From positions 310,001 through 374,000 of the forward strand of contig JAPFFF010000062.1 in NCBI GenBank assembly GCA_039105265.1: 64,000 bases of DNA, read 5' to 3'. Shown piece after piece: positions 31,730-43,379 of this stretch. Made by a program: the position numbers and the translations under genes. The notes under the pieces were generated by a model, which was given only the letters and a program-made list of their open reading frames with translations, did not search any database and had not been told where the DNA came from. The stretch's first letter is position 1; the number at the start of each line of letters is the position of its first letter. This stretch comes from Tritrichomonas musculus (taxonomy: Eukaryota > Parabasalia > Tritrichomonadida > Tritrichomonadidae).

Positions 31730-33311
31730 GAGTATATGGAAAAAAAAAAATTATGAGACAAAATAATATTAATCACCATTTCACATAAATAGAAAAGATT
31801 TAGAAATCTGAGATTTTGCAGTTTTATTTATCATTATAATTGATGTAGTATCATCGTATTTTTGCTTATTTTTATAAAGGTAAATTCTCAATATAATTAA
31901 TCTACATTTTTTTAAATAATGATTAATTTTGAATTTTTTAATGGTATTTTATTTTCAAACACATAATATATTATTTCCTTATAGAAAAATTTAATATATA
32001 AGGCGTATTACATGATATATTTTAATATATGATATCATATCGAACTTATCAAAAAGTTGATAAAAAAAAGAATTAACAAAAAACTATCATTTCTTAATAA
32101 TATTTGAAATTATTTGGGTATTTGATATTAAATAGATATTTTTATTTCATATATATCAAAAACTAATAAAAATATTAATTTTTCACAAAATATCAATATG
32201 ATTATTTGATTTTCATTTTTCGGTTTTTACCCTGTTATTATAATGTTAAAGATGTCCACAATGGAATTCCAGAGTTTCAGTTTTGTAACTTTATGGTACA
32301 TGATTTTTTTCTTACAGAAAAGAGAAAAAAATTTTTTTTGGTAAAAAAATATAATAATGCACATTAAACCTCAAGCTAAAAAAAATTACTTCCGCAAATT
32401 AATTAAGTGCATCTTATACATTTATTATTTATAATTGATGAATTGAAATATTTCATATATAATGAATTGAAAATGATTCAATTTTTTTTCAAAAAATACC
32501 AATTATTTTCAGAATGCAATGAACTTATTTCAATTTATCAATATATTCATAATATATGATTGTATATAAATTCGTTTTCCATATCATATTCTTTTGTAAT
32601 CATTTTTTTCTTGTGAAAACCTAGATATAAAATATTTTTAATTTTTAATTTTTTCAATTCATCAAACATAATAAATTGACAAAACCAATTAGAAATCAAT
32701 AAACACATAATATATATTTTAATGAGAAATGACGTTCATTTGAAATTGTTTGTCTAATAGAGTTTTTTGCATTTTTTTTAAGAAGAATGTGATATTCATA
32801 ATTCAACAAATATATTTGATTCAAAACATTATCTTAGATATTTACAACGCATATATGATATATATTATTTTCCCCAAAATTGGTAAGAATCTATTAAGGA
32901 TATGTTAGGATGACCCCAAAAGTGAAGTGAAAATTATGTACAAATTATTTGTAATTTTTTTTCTGTTTGTAGTAGGCTTTAGGAATTGATAATAATAAGA
33001 AACAATTAAAATCATATTACATTAATAATTATTACTTATAATACAAAAGATAATTATTATTTCAGAGAATATGCTTAAATTATTTTTTTTTTTACAATAT
33101 TTTTTTAGTTTATTATTTGTTTCACATCTAACTGAGAAAATGCATTTTCATTTGGATATAAAATTAGAAATTATATGAAAAACATTTATTACTTATTATT
33201 ATTAGAAAAGCTCTTATATTTTGAGAAAATTTATTTATTTTTTTATCCGACCAAATATAAATTGACCATTAATTTTTTTTTGTCCATTAATTTTTTTTTT
33301 CCCATATACTC
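31730..33311. mobile_element. TA-flanked insertion inside the hAT, 1.6 kb
   Basis: GAGTATATGGAAAAAAAAAA at 31730 is mirrored by the inverse of GAGTATATGGGAAAAAAAAA ending at 33311; both are flanked by TA (31728-31729, 33312-33313). The ends pair over roughly 25-30 bp, but a large share is A-run. The interior shows no gene. It is best read as a mariner-type non-autonomous element nested within the hAT. Confidence 0.5.
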
Positions 33312-33313
33312 TA

Positions 33314-34585
33314 TATCGAACCTGAAACATATTACAAAATTTATCCATTGAATTAAATAATAAATATCGGCATTTAATTATAATATTTGATATATAATTT
33401 AATTTAGTTTTTTAGTAATCAATCTATCAAATTCTTATAAATATTAATTAAATAATAATTAATTACCAATATTTTTACTATTAAGACAAAAATATAATAT
33501 ATTAGAACAACTTTATCTTCAGTTTATAAAATGATATAAATTATCTGCAATCAGTTTATTCAAAAATACCTTTGTTATCAGTTTGTAAAATGAGATAAAC
33601 AAGCAAACTATTGATTATTTGAAACAATCAAACAAAAAAATGTATTTTTAAATAAACAAATAATTCGTATCAAATAATCAATGAACATTACGAAAACTAT
33701 ATATTTAATCCCAACTTTATTCATTCAGCATAGGAACAAAATGAATTTTAGTCTCTTGCTGCTATTTATATCAAGCTAAGCTTCCTTTGATTCAATATTA
33801 AATATAGTTAATTTGACTTATTAAGTGCATGTACTAGTTCATTTATCCCCAACAATGGTTATTATTTATATTATTAATTAATATTCAACAATTACACCTC
33901 TTGATATATTATAATTTAACTTTTATAAAATTGATCGCACTGAATAGAAAGTATAGAGTAATCAGCCCTGATTCAAATTTACATTGCATTTCTTAAATTA
34001 TAAATATTGTTGAATTTTTTTTCATCTGATGATTTGATTGATAATCAATTCATTAATTCAATTATACGAGAAAATTGATTGGAGCAAAAAGGAATTAAAG
34101 TGATAAAATAGATTCCAAAGTCAAATTCTTCGCCAAATGGTTTTATGATAATTTAAATGAAAGAAGGACTTTGAAAGAAAACAACACAATAATTGTAAGA
34201 ATTATCACGAATGCATTAAAAGAGAATGTAGAATTGCATGAGTAAGTCACGAAAGAAATGAATGAAGGCTTAAACAGAGAATTCAATTCATTTGACAAAT
34301 TAAGTTGAATGACAAATTAAATGAAAACATTGCTTTGAATATAGAAGAATGACAAATTAAATGATCACTTTGAGCGATAACTTCATTTAAAATGCGTCAT
34401 TAGATAGAAAAGCGAGTATACTTAATTAATAATGCCAATTATTTTATAATAATTAAAATTTGTTGATTTTTTTATGGTGTTGGTTTTGCCATCAGTTCTT
34501 TTTAAATCTTATGATGAATCAATGTGATTCATGAATTTAATTTAAATAAAAAATATCAATGTTTTAAATAATATATAAAGAGTTT
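33314..34585. other. Non-coding part of the hAT element
   Basis: AT-rich sequence between the nested insertion and the transposase gene; no further gene seen. Confidence 0.5.
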
Positions 34586-36631
34586 TTATTTATTATTTTG
34601 TAGATGAATTAATCTTGCATTTTGTAAATCTGGTTTTGATTTCTGAGAACGATCTTTAGCTATAAAACCTTGTAAAGAAATTGCTCTTTCACAATTCGTC
34701 TCTGTTGCGGCAATCGAATCGAGTCTTAATGCTATATCTGCAAGAACCTTCCATTTTGTAACTTCTTCTGTTTGAGCTTTAATTATTTCTTCCCAAAATG
34801 CCATTGGATTTTCTTTCTCACCAATTAGTTCATAAAAAGGGATATCGTTGTGAGCTAAATTTAACCATTCATGCAATCTTTTATATAAATTTTGTTGTTC
34901 AAAAACACTTATTTTCAAATATTTGATTAATTTTCCTATAGCTTCCCGGCATTTTTCATAAGCAGATCCTTTTTCATTTTGTTGTTCTAATTCAGCATCA
35001 TCATCCTTTTTTTTAAAAAATTCTATGTCATCTGTTTGCGTTTGTTCTTCGGTTACCAAATCTAAAAGAGCTTCTATATTGGTTTCATCATTTTTTTTCT
35101 CAGCAGATTGGTTTAATAAAAGATCTGGAAGTTGAAGATTTTTGAATGTAGTATAAATCTCTTCATTTTCAGGATGACGATGGTTTTCCATTTGGTAAAT
35201 TGCTGATCTTCCTTGTGGAGTTAATACGTAGGCCAATAGGATCAATGATTGCTGAGGAGATGTTGTTGTGTAGTACTTAACGTTGACTATTAAAGTATTT
35301 ATAATTTGAAGATAATCTTTTTCTTTACAATTTTCTTTAAGCTTTTCATACTGATTTATAACTTCTGTGATTATCGGATAAACATCACCTAATGAACATC
35401 TGTTATCACTTAAAAGTAAAGTTGCTGATCTCAATGGATGCAAAATTTTAATAAAAAAATCAAGATCAAAATCTATATTGTATGTTTCTGTTTCTTGAGA
35501 AGAAATTATATCTTTAATACATTCAATATTTTGCGATAAAAAGATACTTATATTGAAAATATACTGCCATCTAGTTACTATAGGTTCTGGACAGATCTTT
35601 TTCAAAGTTTTAACTTGTGCGGGTTTGCGTAAAAAAATTGCCAATTTATTTATATTATTCACAATGTTTTTAAACAATTTCATTTCTCTATATGTTTTTT
35701 TGAAAGAATTTTGTAGTCTATGATTAAAACATGGCGAGAACATTATTTTTGAAAAGTTGCCAATGCCTTTCTTGTGTTGAAATGCTTCGCTTGATTCAGG
35801 ATCTAAGCCAGCTACTTGAGCACGAAGTCCATCACCGATGAAACATGTTATTTTATCTTTAAGAGTTGACAAACGATCATGATTTAAGCATTCCAAGGCC
35901 AAATGTGCGTATCCTTCGGCTGTTAAACTTTCAGTGTCTTTTATGAAAACTGAAAATGATTTTTTTCTGGACCATACGACAAAATTTATAAAATGCCTTG
36001 CTCCAGTTTGGCCTCCATCTAAACATATTGAAATATATCTGGAATATTGCATATGTGAAATGGCTTGATTTAATATTTTGTCAGCTGTTTCAATCATAAT
36101 TTCTCTTATTTTTTCAGGTCCAATTTTTGGAATGATTTCTTCTGTTGGAGTTTTAGAATATTGTTGATAATTTTTTCTGTAAAAGTTAAGTGATGCATAT
36201 ATAATTTGGAATAAATCATCTGAGCATCCTTTATTTAGCGACAAATTTGCAGTAGCTGTGAAATGAGCCATTTTTGAGTAAATATCATATCTTGTGTTGA
36301 TATGCGTAGTAGATCGTCTAATATGCTTATCCAAAGGACCAAAAATATCTGGATTTTTGGTTTTATGCACGTGAACCCCTGCATAAGATCGATGGTGGTC
36401 TGCTCGTTGATCGTAATAGCACCAAAAAATTTCATTATTTGAATTTCTTTCATAATATCCACACTGATAATAATTTTTTGAATTAATAGTATGCTTCCAA
36501 AAGCCATAATCAGTTCCACTTCCAACTTTGAAATTTAAATCACCTAATTCTTTTGTATAACCAGGTCCTGGAGAAATTGCAACTTCAGCATTGTTATAGT
36601 TGCCATTATGTTCGGTTTCTTCTTGTTCCAT
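34586..36631 (-). CDS. hAT-family transposase, intact
   Basis: The 681-residue protein has the marks of a hAT transposase. A Cys/His-rich region near 57-90 (C57, C71, H79, H80, H87, H89) may be a BED-type DNA-binding finger. The RNase H-like core follows, with D205 in CLDGGQTG, D267 in CFIGDGLR, the conserved Cys-His pair in SPCFNHRLQ (301-304) and the TRW motif at 353-355. A long helical insertion comes next, then the C-terminal dimerisation block FWEEIIKAQTEEVTKWKVLA and LRLDSIAATETNCERAISLQ, equivalent to the hAT signature with the final catalytic Glu. It is not broken by stops. It is the only gene of the 6.4-kb element whose 8-bp TSD fits this family. ATG at 36631 is the first in frame. 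Confidence 0.87.
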   Translation of the reverse strand: MEQEETEHNGNYNNAEVAISPGPGYTKELGDLNFKVGSGTDYGFWKHTINSKNYYQCGYYERNSNNEIFWCYYDQRADHHRSYAGVHVHKTKNPDIFGPLDKHIRRSTTHINTRYDIYSKMAHFTATANLSLNKGCSDDLFQIIYASLNFYRKNYQQYSKTPTEEIIPKIGPEKIREIMIETADKILNQAISHMQYSRYISICLDGGQTGARHFINFVVWSRKKSFSVFIKDTESLTAEGYAHLALECLNHDRLSTLKDKITCFIGDGLRAQVAGLDPESSEAFQHKKGIGNFSKIMFSPCFNHRLQNSFKKTYREMKLFKNIVNNINKLAIFLRKPAQVKTLKKICPEPIVTRWQYIFNISIFLSQNIECIKDIISSQETETYNIDFDLDFFIKILHPLRSATLLLSDNRCSLGDVYPIITEVINQYEKLKENCKEKDYLQIINTLIVNVKYYTTTSPQQSLILLAYVLTPQGRSAIYQMENHRHPENEEIYTTFKNLQLPDLLLNQSAEKKNDETNIEALLDLVTEEQTQTDDIEFFKKKDDDAELEQQNEKGSAYEKCREAIGKLIKYLKISVFEQQNLYKRLHEWLNLAHNDIPFYELIGEKENPMAFWEEIIKAQTEEVTKWKVLADIALRLDSIAATETNCERAISLQGFIAKDRSQKSKPDLQNARLIHLQNNK

Positions 36632-37915
36632 TAATATTTAAGAGCAAATATAAAGAAGATATAATCGAAAATTTTAAAAAATTTTTATATGGCCATCAAA
36701 AAAATATAAATATTTTCGTTAATATGTTGAAATAATTATTTTAAAAAGAATATTTATTTGTTCTATTTTTTATATTAAATATTATAAAAGTTTGGCATAA
36801 ATTTATGAAATATTCCTAAAAAAGTAATATTCATATTTTATGACAAATGAAAAATTTGGAAATCGGCTCATTAAATATCTTTTTAATCAAACATAAATTA
36901 TTATATAGAAATTTATAAGATTGAAGTTTAAGGTATAAGATACTCTATGAAAAATAAAGGTTGCATAAAGACTTTAGATATTGAGAAAAATGTGAAAAAA
37001 AGAAATATTTCAAGTCTTTATATAGTCCATTTAATAAATCACAATGTTTACAAATCGATTTAATTGGAGTTATAGTTTTTATGAAGATAAAATAACTATT
37101 TTTCATATTGAAGATGGCTGATTATCCATAATTCCAGATAATTTTTTATCTATAACTTCATATAGAAGAATAATCTAAATACAACAAAAGACATTTGATG
37201 CAAATTCTCAGTCAATTATAAACTTTCGTTTATAATCATATAATTGATTTTGTTGATTTATCATTTTAAATCATTTTTTCAAGAACAATATATCATTGTT
37301 GGTATATTATCCAAATTTTCGTTTACTATTTTCTATGCTAAATGGTGTATATTTAATTGAACTAATAGATATTTTTTTTTTGGTTCAAATATAAATAACT
37401 GATAATTTGCATCAAATATCTTCTGATTTGGGTATATGAATTGATCGTATAGGGTGCTTAATAATTCCAAATTTAGTTTATATGAGAATATGAGTTTTGG
37501 CAACTTAATCCCACAATCTAAATTTTGTTTTATAATTGAAAAAGTTTCAATTTTTCAATACTTCCCGATTTCCCGAATTCCCGAATTCCCGAAAATCGGG
37601 AAGTATTCAATTTTTTATGAAAAAGTTTAACTTTTTGTATTTAAAAATGGTTCGGGAACTCGGGAAGTATAGAAAAAGTTAAAATTTTATTTTTAAGGCA
37701 TTTAATTTTTGAGGAAAAAAAAGAAAGTAAAGTATTTAATTTTTCAATAATTTTTTAATTATATTAATATAATTTTCACAGCTATTTTGGTCAAATAATT
37801 TCGATTTTTTTTCGACAATTTTTAATTTTTCTTTCAATTTAATCTCTTCCCGGGAATTTTTTTTATCATTTGGGCCGGGAATTTCCCTTCTCAATTTTTC
37901 GGGAAGAGACCTTTA
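36632..37915. other. Right subterminal region of the hAT
   Basis: Non-coding. Between 37554 and 37680 and again at 37840-37910 it holds many GGGAA/TTCCCG motifs in both orientations, probably transposase-binding sites or small palindromes. Confidence 0.5.
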
Positions 37916-40900
37916 GAAAAATCTAAAAAAAAATATATCTCGAATCAGCTACAGGAGAACGTTCAAATGATAGTATTTTTATGCAAAAGTAAACAAGTCG
38001 CTCGACATATTAAAATTTATTTCACCAAGAATCATTCGAAAAAAAGTATTTAACGCTGGTTTATTGTAGAAAAACAAGTTTAACATAATTTTTCTCAGCA
38101 ACATGAGCTCAAACCCAGTTTTTCAAATCGATGTCTAATTACGAATAATCAATTTTTTTACTGGTCTACTTATGTACCAAGTTTTACTGCTTCAATTAAT
38201 ATTCTTTATCATTTTTTACATATATTCATGACTACAAATACTATGTAATTCGCTTTCTATTTTTGAAAATTCTCATGAATATTCAAAAAATTATTCAAAA
38301 AACAGAGACAAAAATATGTTATATCTACACTATATATAGCATAACTTTAAAATATAGTAGTATTGTTTCTTTATTTTCTTTTTTATGTCTAAAAACTTAA
38401 TAATTTTGCAAAATTGTAAACGAATAATAAACGTTCTTCTTTTTCATTTATTTTTCTTTTCATCAAATTATAAATTCTTTGAGCCTTTTTCTAATGAAAA
38501 TTTAACATTTTAAAAATATTTAGAAATAAATTATTGTAATTTAATGAAAATGATTAAATATTATAATCAAATGAAAAATATCCAATTAATATGATTGAAT
38601 GTACTTGATTGTTTATAATAATTCGATATTTATAAAAAATGCAATTGTATGAATGTGATTATTTAGAAGATTTGATTTGTTTAGAAGAATGTGATTGATT
38701 AATAATTCTATTTGAATCAATTATATTCAATTATAAATAGGTAATACTTTCATTCTTTTAATCGCTTTAATTCAATCACTTTTACTCATTCAATTACATG
38801 CATTCATTCAATCACTTTCATTCATTCAATCACTTTCATTCATTCAATTACATTCATTCATTCAATTACTTTCATTCATTCAATCTCTTTCATTCATTCA
38901 ATCACTTTCATTCATTCAATCACTTTCATTCATTCAATCACTTTCATTCATTCAATTACATTCATTCATTCAATTACATTCATTCATTCAATTACTTTCA
39001 TTCATTCAATCTCTTTCATTCATTCAATCACTTTCATTCATTCAATCACTTTCATTCATTCAATTACATTCATTCATTCAATTACATTCATTCATTCAAT
39101 TACATTCATTCATTCAATTACATTCATTCATTCAATCACTTTCATTCATTCGATTACTTTCATTCAATCAATTACATTCATTCATTCGATTACATTCATT
39201 CATTCAATTACTTTCATTCATTCAATCACTTTCATTCATTCAATCACTTTCATTCATTCAATTACATTCATTCATTCAATTACATTCATTCATTCAATTA
39301 CATTCATTCATTCAATTACATTCATTCATTCAATCACTTTCATTCATTCGATTACTTTCATTCATTCAATTACATTCATTCATTCAATTACATTCATTCA
39401 TTCAATTACATTCATTCATTCATCACTTTCATTCATTCAATTACTTTCATTCATTCAATTACATTCATTCATTCAATTACATTCATTCATTCAATCACTT
39501 TCATTCATTCATCACTTTCATTCATTCATCACTTTCATTCATTCAATTACTTTCATTCATTCAATTACATTCATTCATTCAATTACTTTCATTTATTCAA
39601 TTACTTTCATTCATTCAATTACATTCATTCATTCATCACTTTCATTCATTCGATTACATTCATTCATTCAATTACATTCATTCATTCAATCACTTTCATT
39701 CATTCGATTACTTTCATTCATTCAATTACATTCATTCATTCAATTACATTCATTCATTCAATTACATTCATTCATTCATCACTTTCATTCATTCAATTAC
39801 TTTCATTCATTCAATTACATTCATTCATTCAATTACTTTCATTCATTCAATTACATTCATTCATTCAATTACATTCATTCATTCGATTACATTCATTCAT
39901 TCAATCACTTTCATTCATTTGATTACATTCATTCATTCATCACTTTCATTCATTCGATTACATTTATTCATTCAATTACATTTATTCATTCAATTACATT
40001 CATTCATTCAATTACTTTCATTCATTCGATTACATTCATTCATTCAATCACTTTCATTCATTTGATTACATTCATTCATTCATCACTTTCATTCATTCGA
40101 TTACATTTATTCATTCAATTACATTTATTCATTCAATTACATTCATTCATTCAATTACTTTCATTCATTCGATTACATTCATTCATTCAATTACATTCAT
40201 TCATTCAATTACATTCATTCATTCATCACTTTCATTCATTCAATTACATTCATTCATTCAATTACATTCATTCATTCGATTACATTCATTCATTCATCAC
40301 TTTCATTCATTCGATTACATTTATTCATTCAATTACATTCATTCATTCAATTACTTTCATTCATTCAATTACATTCATTCATTCAATTACTTTCATTCAT
40401 TCAATTACATTCATTCATTCAATTACTTTCATTCATTCAATTACATTCATTCATTCATCACTTTCATTCATTCGATTACATTTATTCATTCAATTACTTT
40501 CATTCATTCAATTACATTCATTCATTCATCACTTTCATTCATTCATCACTTTCATTCATTCGATTACATTCATTCAATCAATTACTTTCATTCATTCAAT
40601 TACATTCATTCATTCGATTACATTTATTCATTCAATTACATTCATTCATTCAATTACATTCATTCATTCATTCACTTTCATTCATTCGATTACATTCATT
40701 CATTCATCACTTTCATTCATTCAATTAATTTCATTCATTCATTCATCACTTTCATTCATTCAATTACATTCATTCATTCATCACTTTCATTCATTCAATT
40801 ACATTCATTCATTCAATTACATTCATTCATTCAATTACATTCATTCATTCAATTACATTCATTCATTCAATCACTTTCATTCATTCGATTACTTTCATTC

Positions 40901-42407
40901 AATCAATTACATTCATTCATTCAATTACATTCATTCATTCAATTACATTCATTCATTCATCACTTTCATTCATTCAATTACTTTCATTCATTCAATTACA
41001 TTCATTCATTCAATTACATTCATTCATTCAATCACTTTCATTCATTCATCACTTTCATTCATTCAATTACTTTCATTCATTCAATTACATTCATTCATTC
41101 AATTACTTTCATTTATTCAATTACTTTCATTCATTCAATTACATTCATTCATTCATCACTTTCATTCATTCGATTACATTCATTCATTCAATTACATTCA
41201 TTCATTCAATCACTTTCATTCATTCGATTACTTTCATTCAATCAATTACATTCATTCATTCAATTACATTCATTCATTCAATTACATTCATTCATTCATC
41301 ACTTTCATTCATTCAATTACTTTCATTCATTCAATTACATTCATTCATTCAATTACTTTCATTCATTCAATTACATTCATTCATTCAATTACATTCATTC
41401 ATTCGATTACATTCATTCATTCAATCACTTTCATTCATTTGATTACATTCATTCATTCATCACTTTCATTCATTCGATTACATTTATTCATTCAATTACA
41501 TTTATTCATTCAATTACATTCATTCATTCAATTACTTTCATTCATTCGATTACATTCATTCATTCAATCACTTTCATTCATTTGATTACATTCATTCATT
41601 CATCACTTTCATTCATTCGATTACATTTATTCATTCAATTACATTTATTCATTCAATTACATTCATTCATTCAATTACTTTCATTCATTCAATTACATTC
41701 ATTCATTCAATCACTTTCATTCATTCATCACTTTCATTCATTCGATTACATTCATTCAATCAATTACATTCATTCATTCAATTACATTCATTCATTCGAT
41801 TACATTCATTCATTCATCACTTTCATTCATTCGATTACATTTATTCATTCAATTACATTCATTCATTCAATTACTTTCATTCATTCAATTACATTCATTC
41901 ATTCAATTACTTTCATTCATTCAATTACATTCATTCATTCAATTACTTTCATTCATTCAATTACATTCATTCATTCATCACTTTCATTCATTCGATTACA
42001 TTTATTCATTCAATTACTTTCATTCATTCAATTACATTCATTCATTCATCACTTTCATTCATTCATCACTTTCATTCATTCGATTACATTCATTCAATCA
42101 ATTACTTTCATTCATTCAATTACATTCATTCATTCGATTACATTTATTCATTCAATTACATTCATTCATTCAATTACATTCATTCATTCATTCACTTTCA
42201 TTCATTCGATTACATTCATTCATTCATCACTTTCATTCATTCAATTAATTTCATTCATTCATTCATCACTTTCATTCATTCAATTACATTCATTCATTCA
42301 TCACTTTCATTCATTCAATTACATTCATTCATTCGATTACATTCATTCATTCATCACTTTCATTCATTCAATTACATTCATTCATTTAATTACAGTCATT
42401 CATTCAC
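37916..42407 (+). repeat. Left MULE TIR, main part
   Basis: Bases 37924-38790 are the inverse of about 52720-53586 with essentially no differences. From 38790 inwards the arm becomes the 18-bp minisatellite. The arm ends at 42407, where unique sequence begins. Confidence 0.9.
38790..42407 (+). repeat. 18-bp minisatellite of the left MULE arm, about 200 units
   Basis: The basic unit is TTCATTCATTCAATTACA with common variants ending in ATTACT, ATCACT or GATTACA, and a 17-bp variant lacking one base (TTCATTCATTCATCACT). The unit length is a multiple of three and has no stop in any frame of this strand, so open frames of 285-507 codons appear in all three frames, encoding periodic His/Ser/Phe/Ile/Asn (HSFNYI, FIHSIT, SFIQLH). 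The 17-bp units shift between them. Nothing suggests that these are genes. Larger duplications of 143 bp and 1520 bp lie on top of the short unit. Confidence 0.95.
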
Positions 42408-43379
42408 TATGCCAATTTTTTGTTGAGGAAAAATATTAAATCTTAACAATCTTTTTCAATTTTATAATGTCTTAAAACTCTATGAAATTTCTTTAATCTA
42501 TCTTTTAAGTAAACTAGTTATTTTGAGAATCGATATCAAAAACGTCACTTTTTTACATCTGATACTCGATTATCAGTTTAGAAATCTGATATCGAGATTA
42601 TCGATTATCAAGATATCAGGTATGAAATGTGATATAAAAATAATTGTAAACTTGATATTAATTACCGAGATCTCGAGATCTCAAACAGATTTATCTTTTT
42701 TTATAATTGGTATTCGTGATTTTATAATATTTAAAAACATATAATATAATGTATTGATGTTTATTTTAAGTTTAAAATCAAAAAATACATTCTTTTTTTA
42801 TGAAATACTTGAGATTAAAATACGATCATATTTTTATCAAAAAGTTTAATTGAAAATTCTGATATCAAAAGCTGAGAAAAAAATTCTCGATCTCTGAAAT
42901 CGATCTCGAGAAACTGTGTATATTTATGTATCGATATCAAAAAGTCAATCAATTATCGATCTCGAGAATCGGAGAATAACAAGTCTACTCTTAAGACTGT
43001 TTTTAAGTATGATTAAATTGAATAGAAAATGTTCGTTCCTATTTTGTGTCCAAAAAATTCTAATCTATTTCCAAAACTGCTGTACTCAATTTAAAAATCA
43101 GCGAGCTTTCTAAAGTAATAATAGAATATTAAAATAAGAGGATTTATGGAATGTTATCATGAAAAAGTTATTAAGGGCGTACATTCCAAAAATGCTGTAA
43201 ACTTTTCAGCATTGAATAAACTCATAGAATATATCTTTCAATACTTCCAAATGATGAAAAAGTTTAGGTCAAAAATGATGATATTTGTCCTAAATAATTA
43301 AAAATTTACGAAAAATATTTCGATCGAAAACAGTGTTTTCTAGTATAGGGGTCACATATGAAATTCGTTAAAAGTGGTT
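42408..43379. other. MULE interior, no gene; GATATC/CTCGAG-rich patch
   Basis: Bases 42520-42980 carry many ATCGATATC, GATATC and CTCGAG motifs at both ends of the patch, reminiscent of subterminal repeats of a small decayed transposon; no clean TIR or TSD was found. The rest is unassigned. Confidence 0.35.

Larger units (their letters stand above)
31485..37915 (-). mobile_element. hAT transposon nested in the left MULE arm, 6.4 kb
   Basis: Both ends carry TAAAGGTCTCTTCCCGA as terminal inverted repeat, and an exact 8-bp duplication GAAAAATC flanks it (31477-31484 and 37916-37923). The intact right arm of the MULE has the uninterrupted target with one copy of this 8-mer (near 53590), which proves the insertion and its limits. 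The only gene is the hAT transposase at 34586-36631; the rest is non-coding, with many CCCGAA-like motifs near both ends (31491-31550, 37560-37910). A second near-copy of the terminal motif lies inside the left end near 31583. The insertion is younger than the MULE. Confidence 0.92.

Noticed and set aside
33961-33990. AGCCCTGATT as a possible hAT terminus of the element around the 34.6-36.6 kb transposase
   Set aside because: No partner end or TSD was found, whereas the ends at 31485 and 37915 have perfect TIRs, an exact TSD and an empty site.
38790-42407. CRISPR-like array
   Set aside because: The units are head-to-tail minisatellite repeats without unique spacers, in a eukaryotic genome.
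38798-42439. Open frames of 374, 507 and 285 codons in the left array
   Set aside because: They arise because the 17/18-bp unit lacks stops in all three frames of one strand. Codon choice is fixed by the repeat, frames change at every 17-bp unit, and no unique domain is present.
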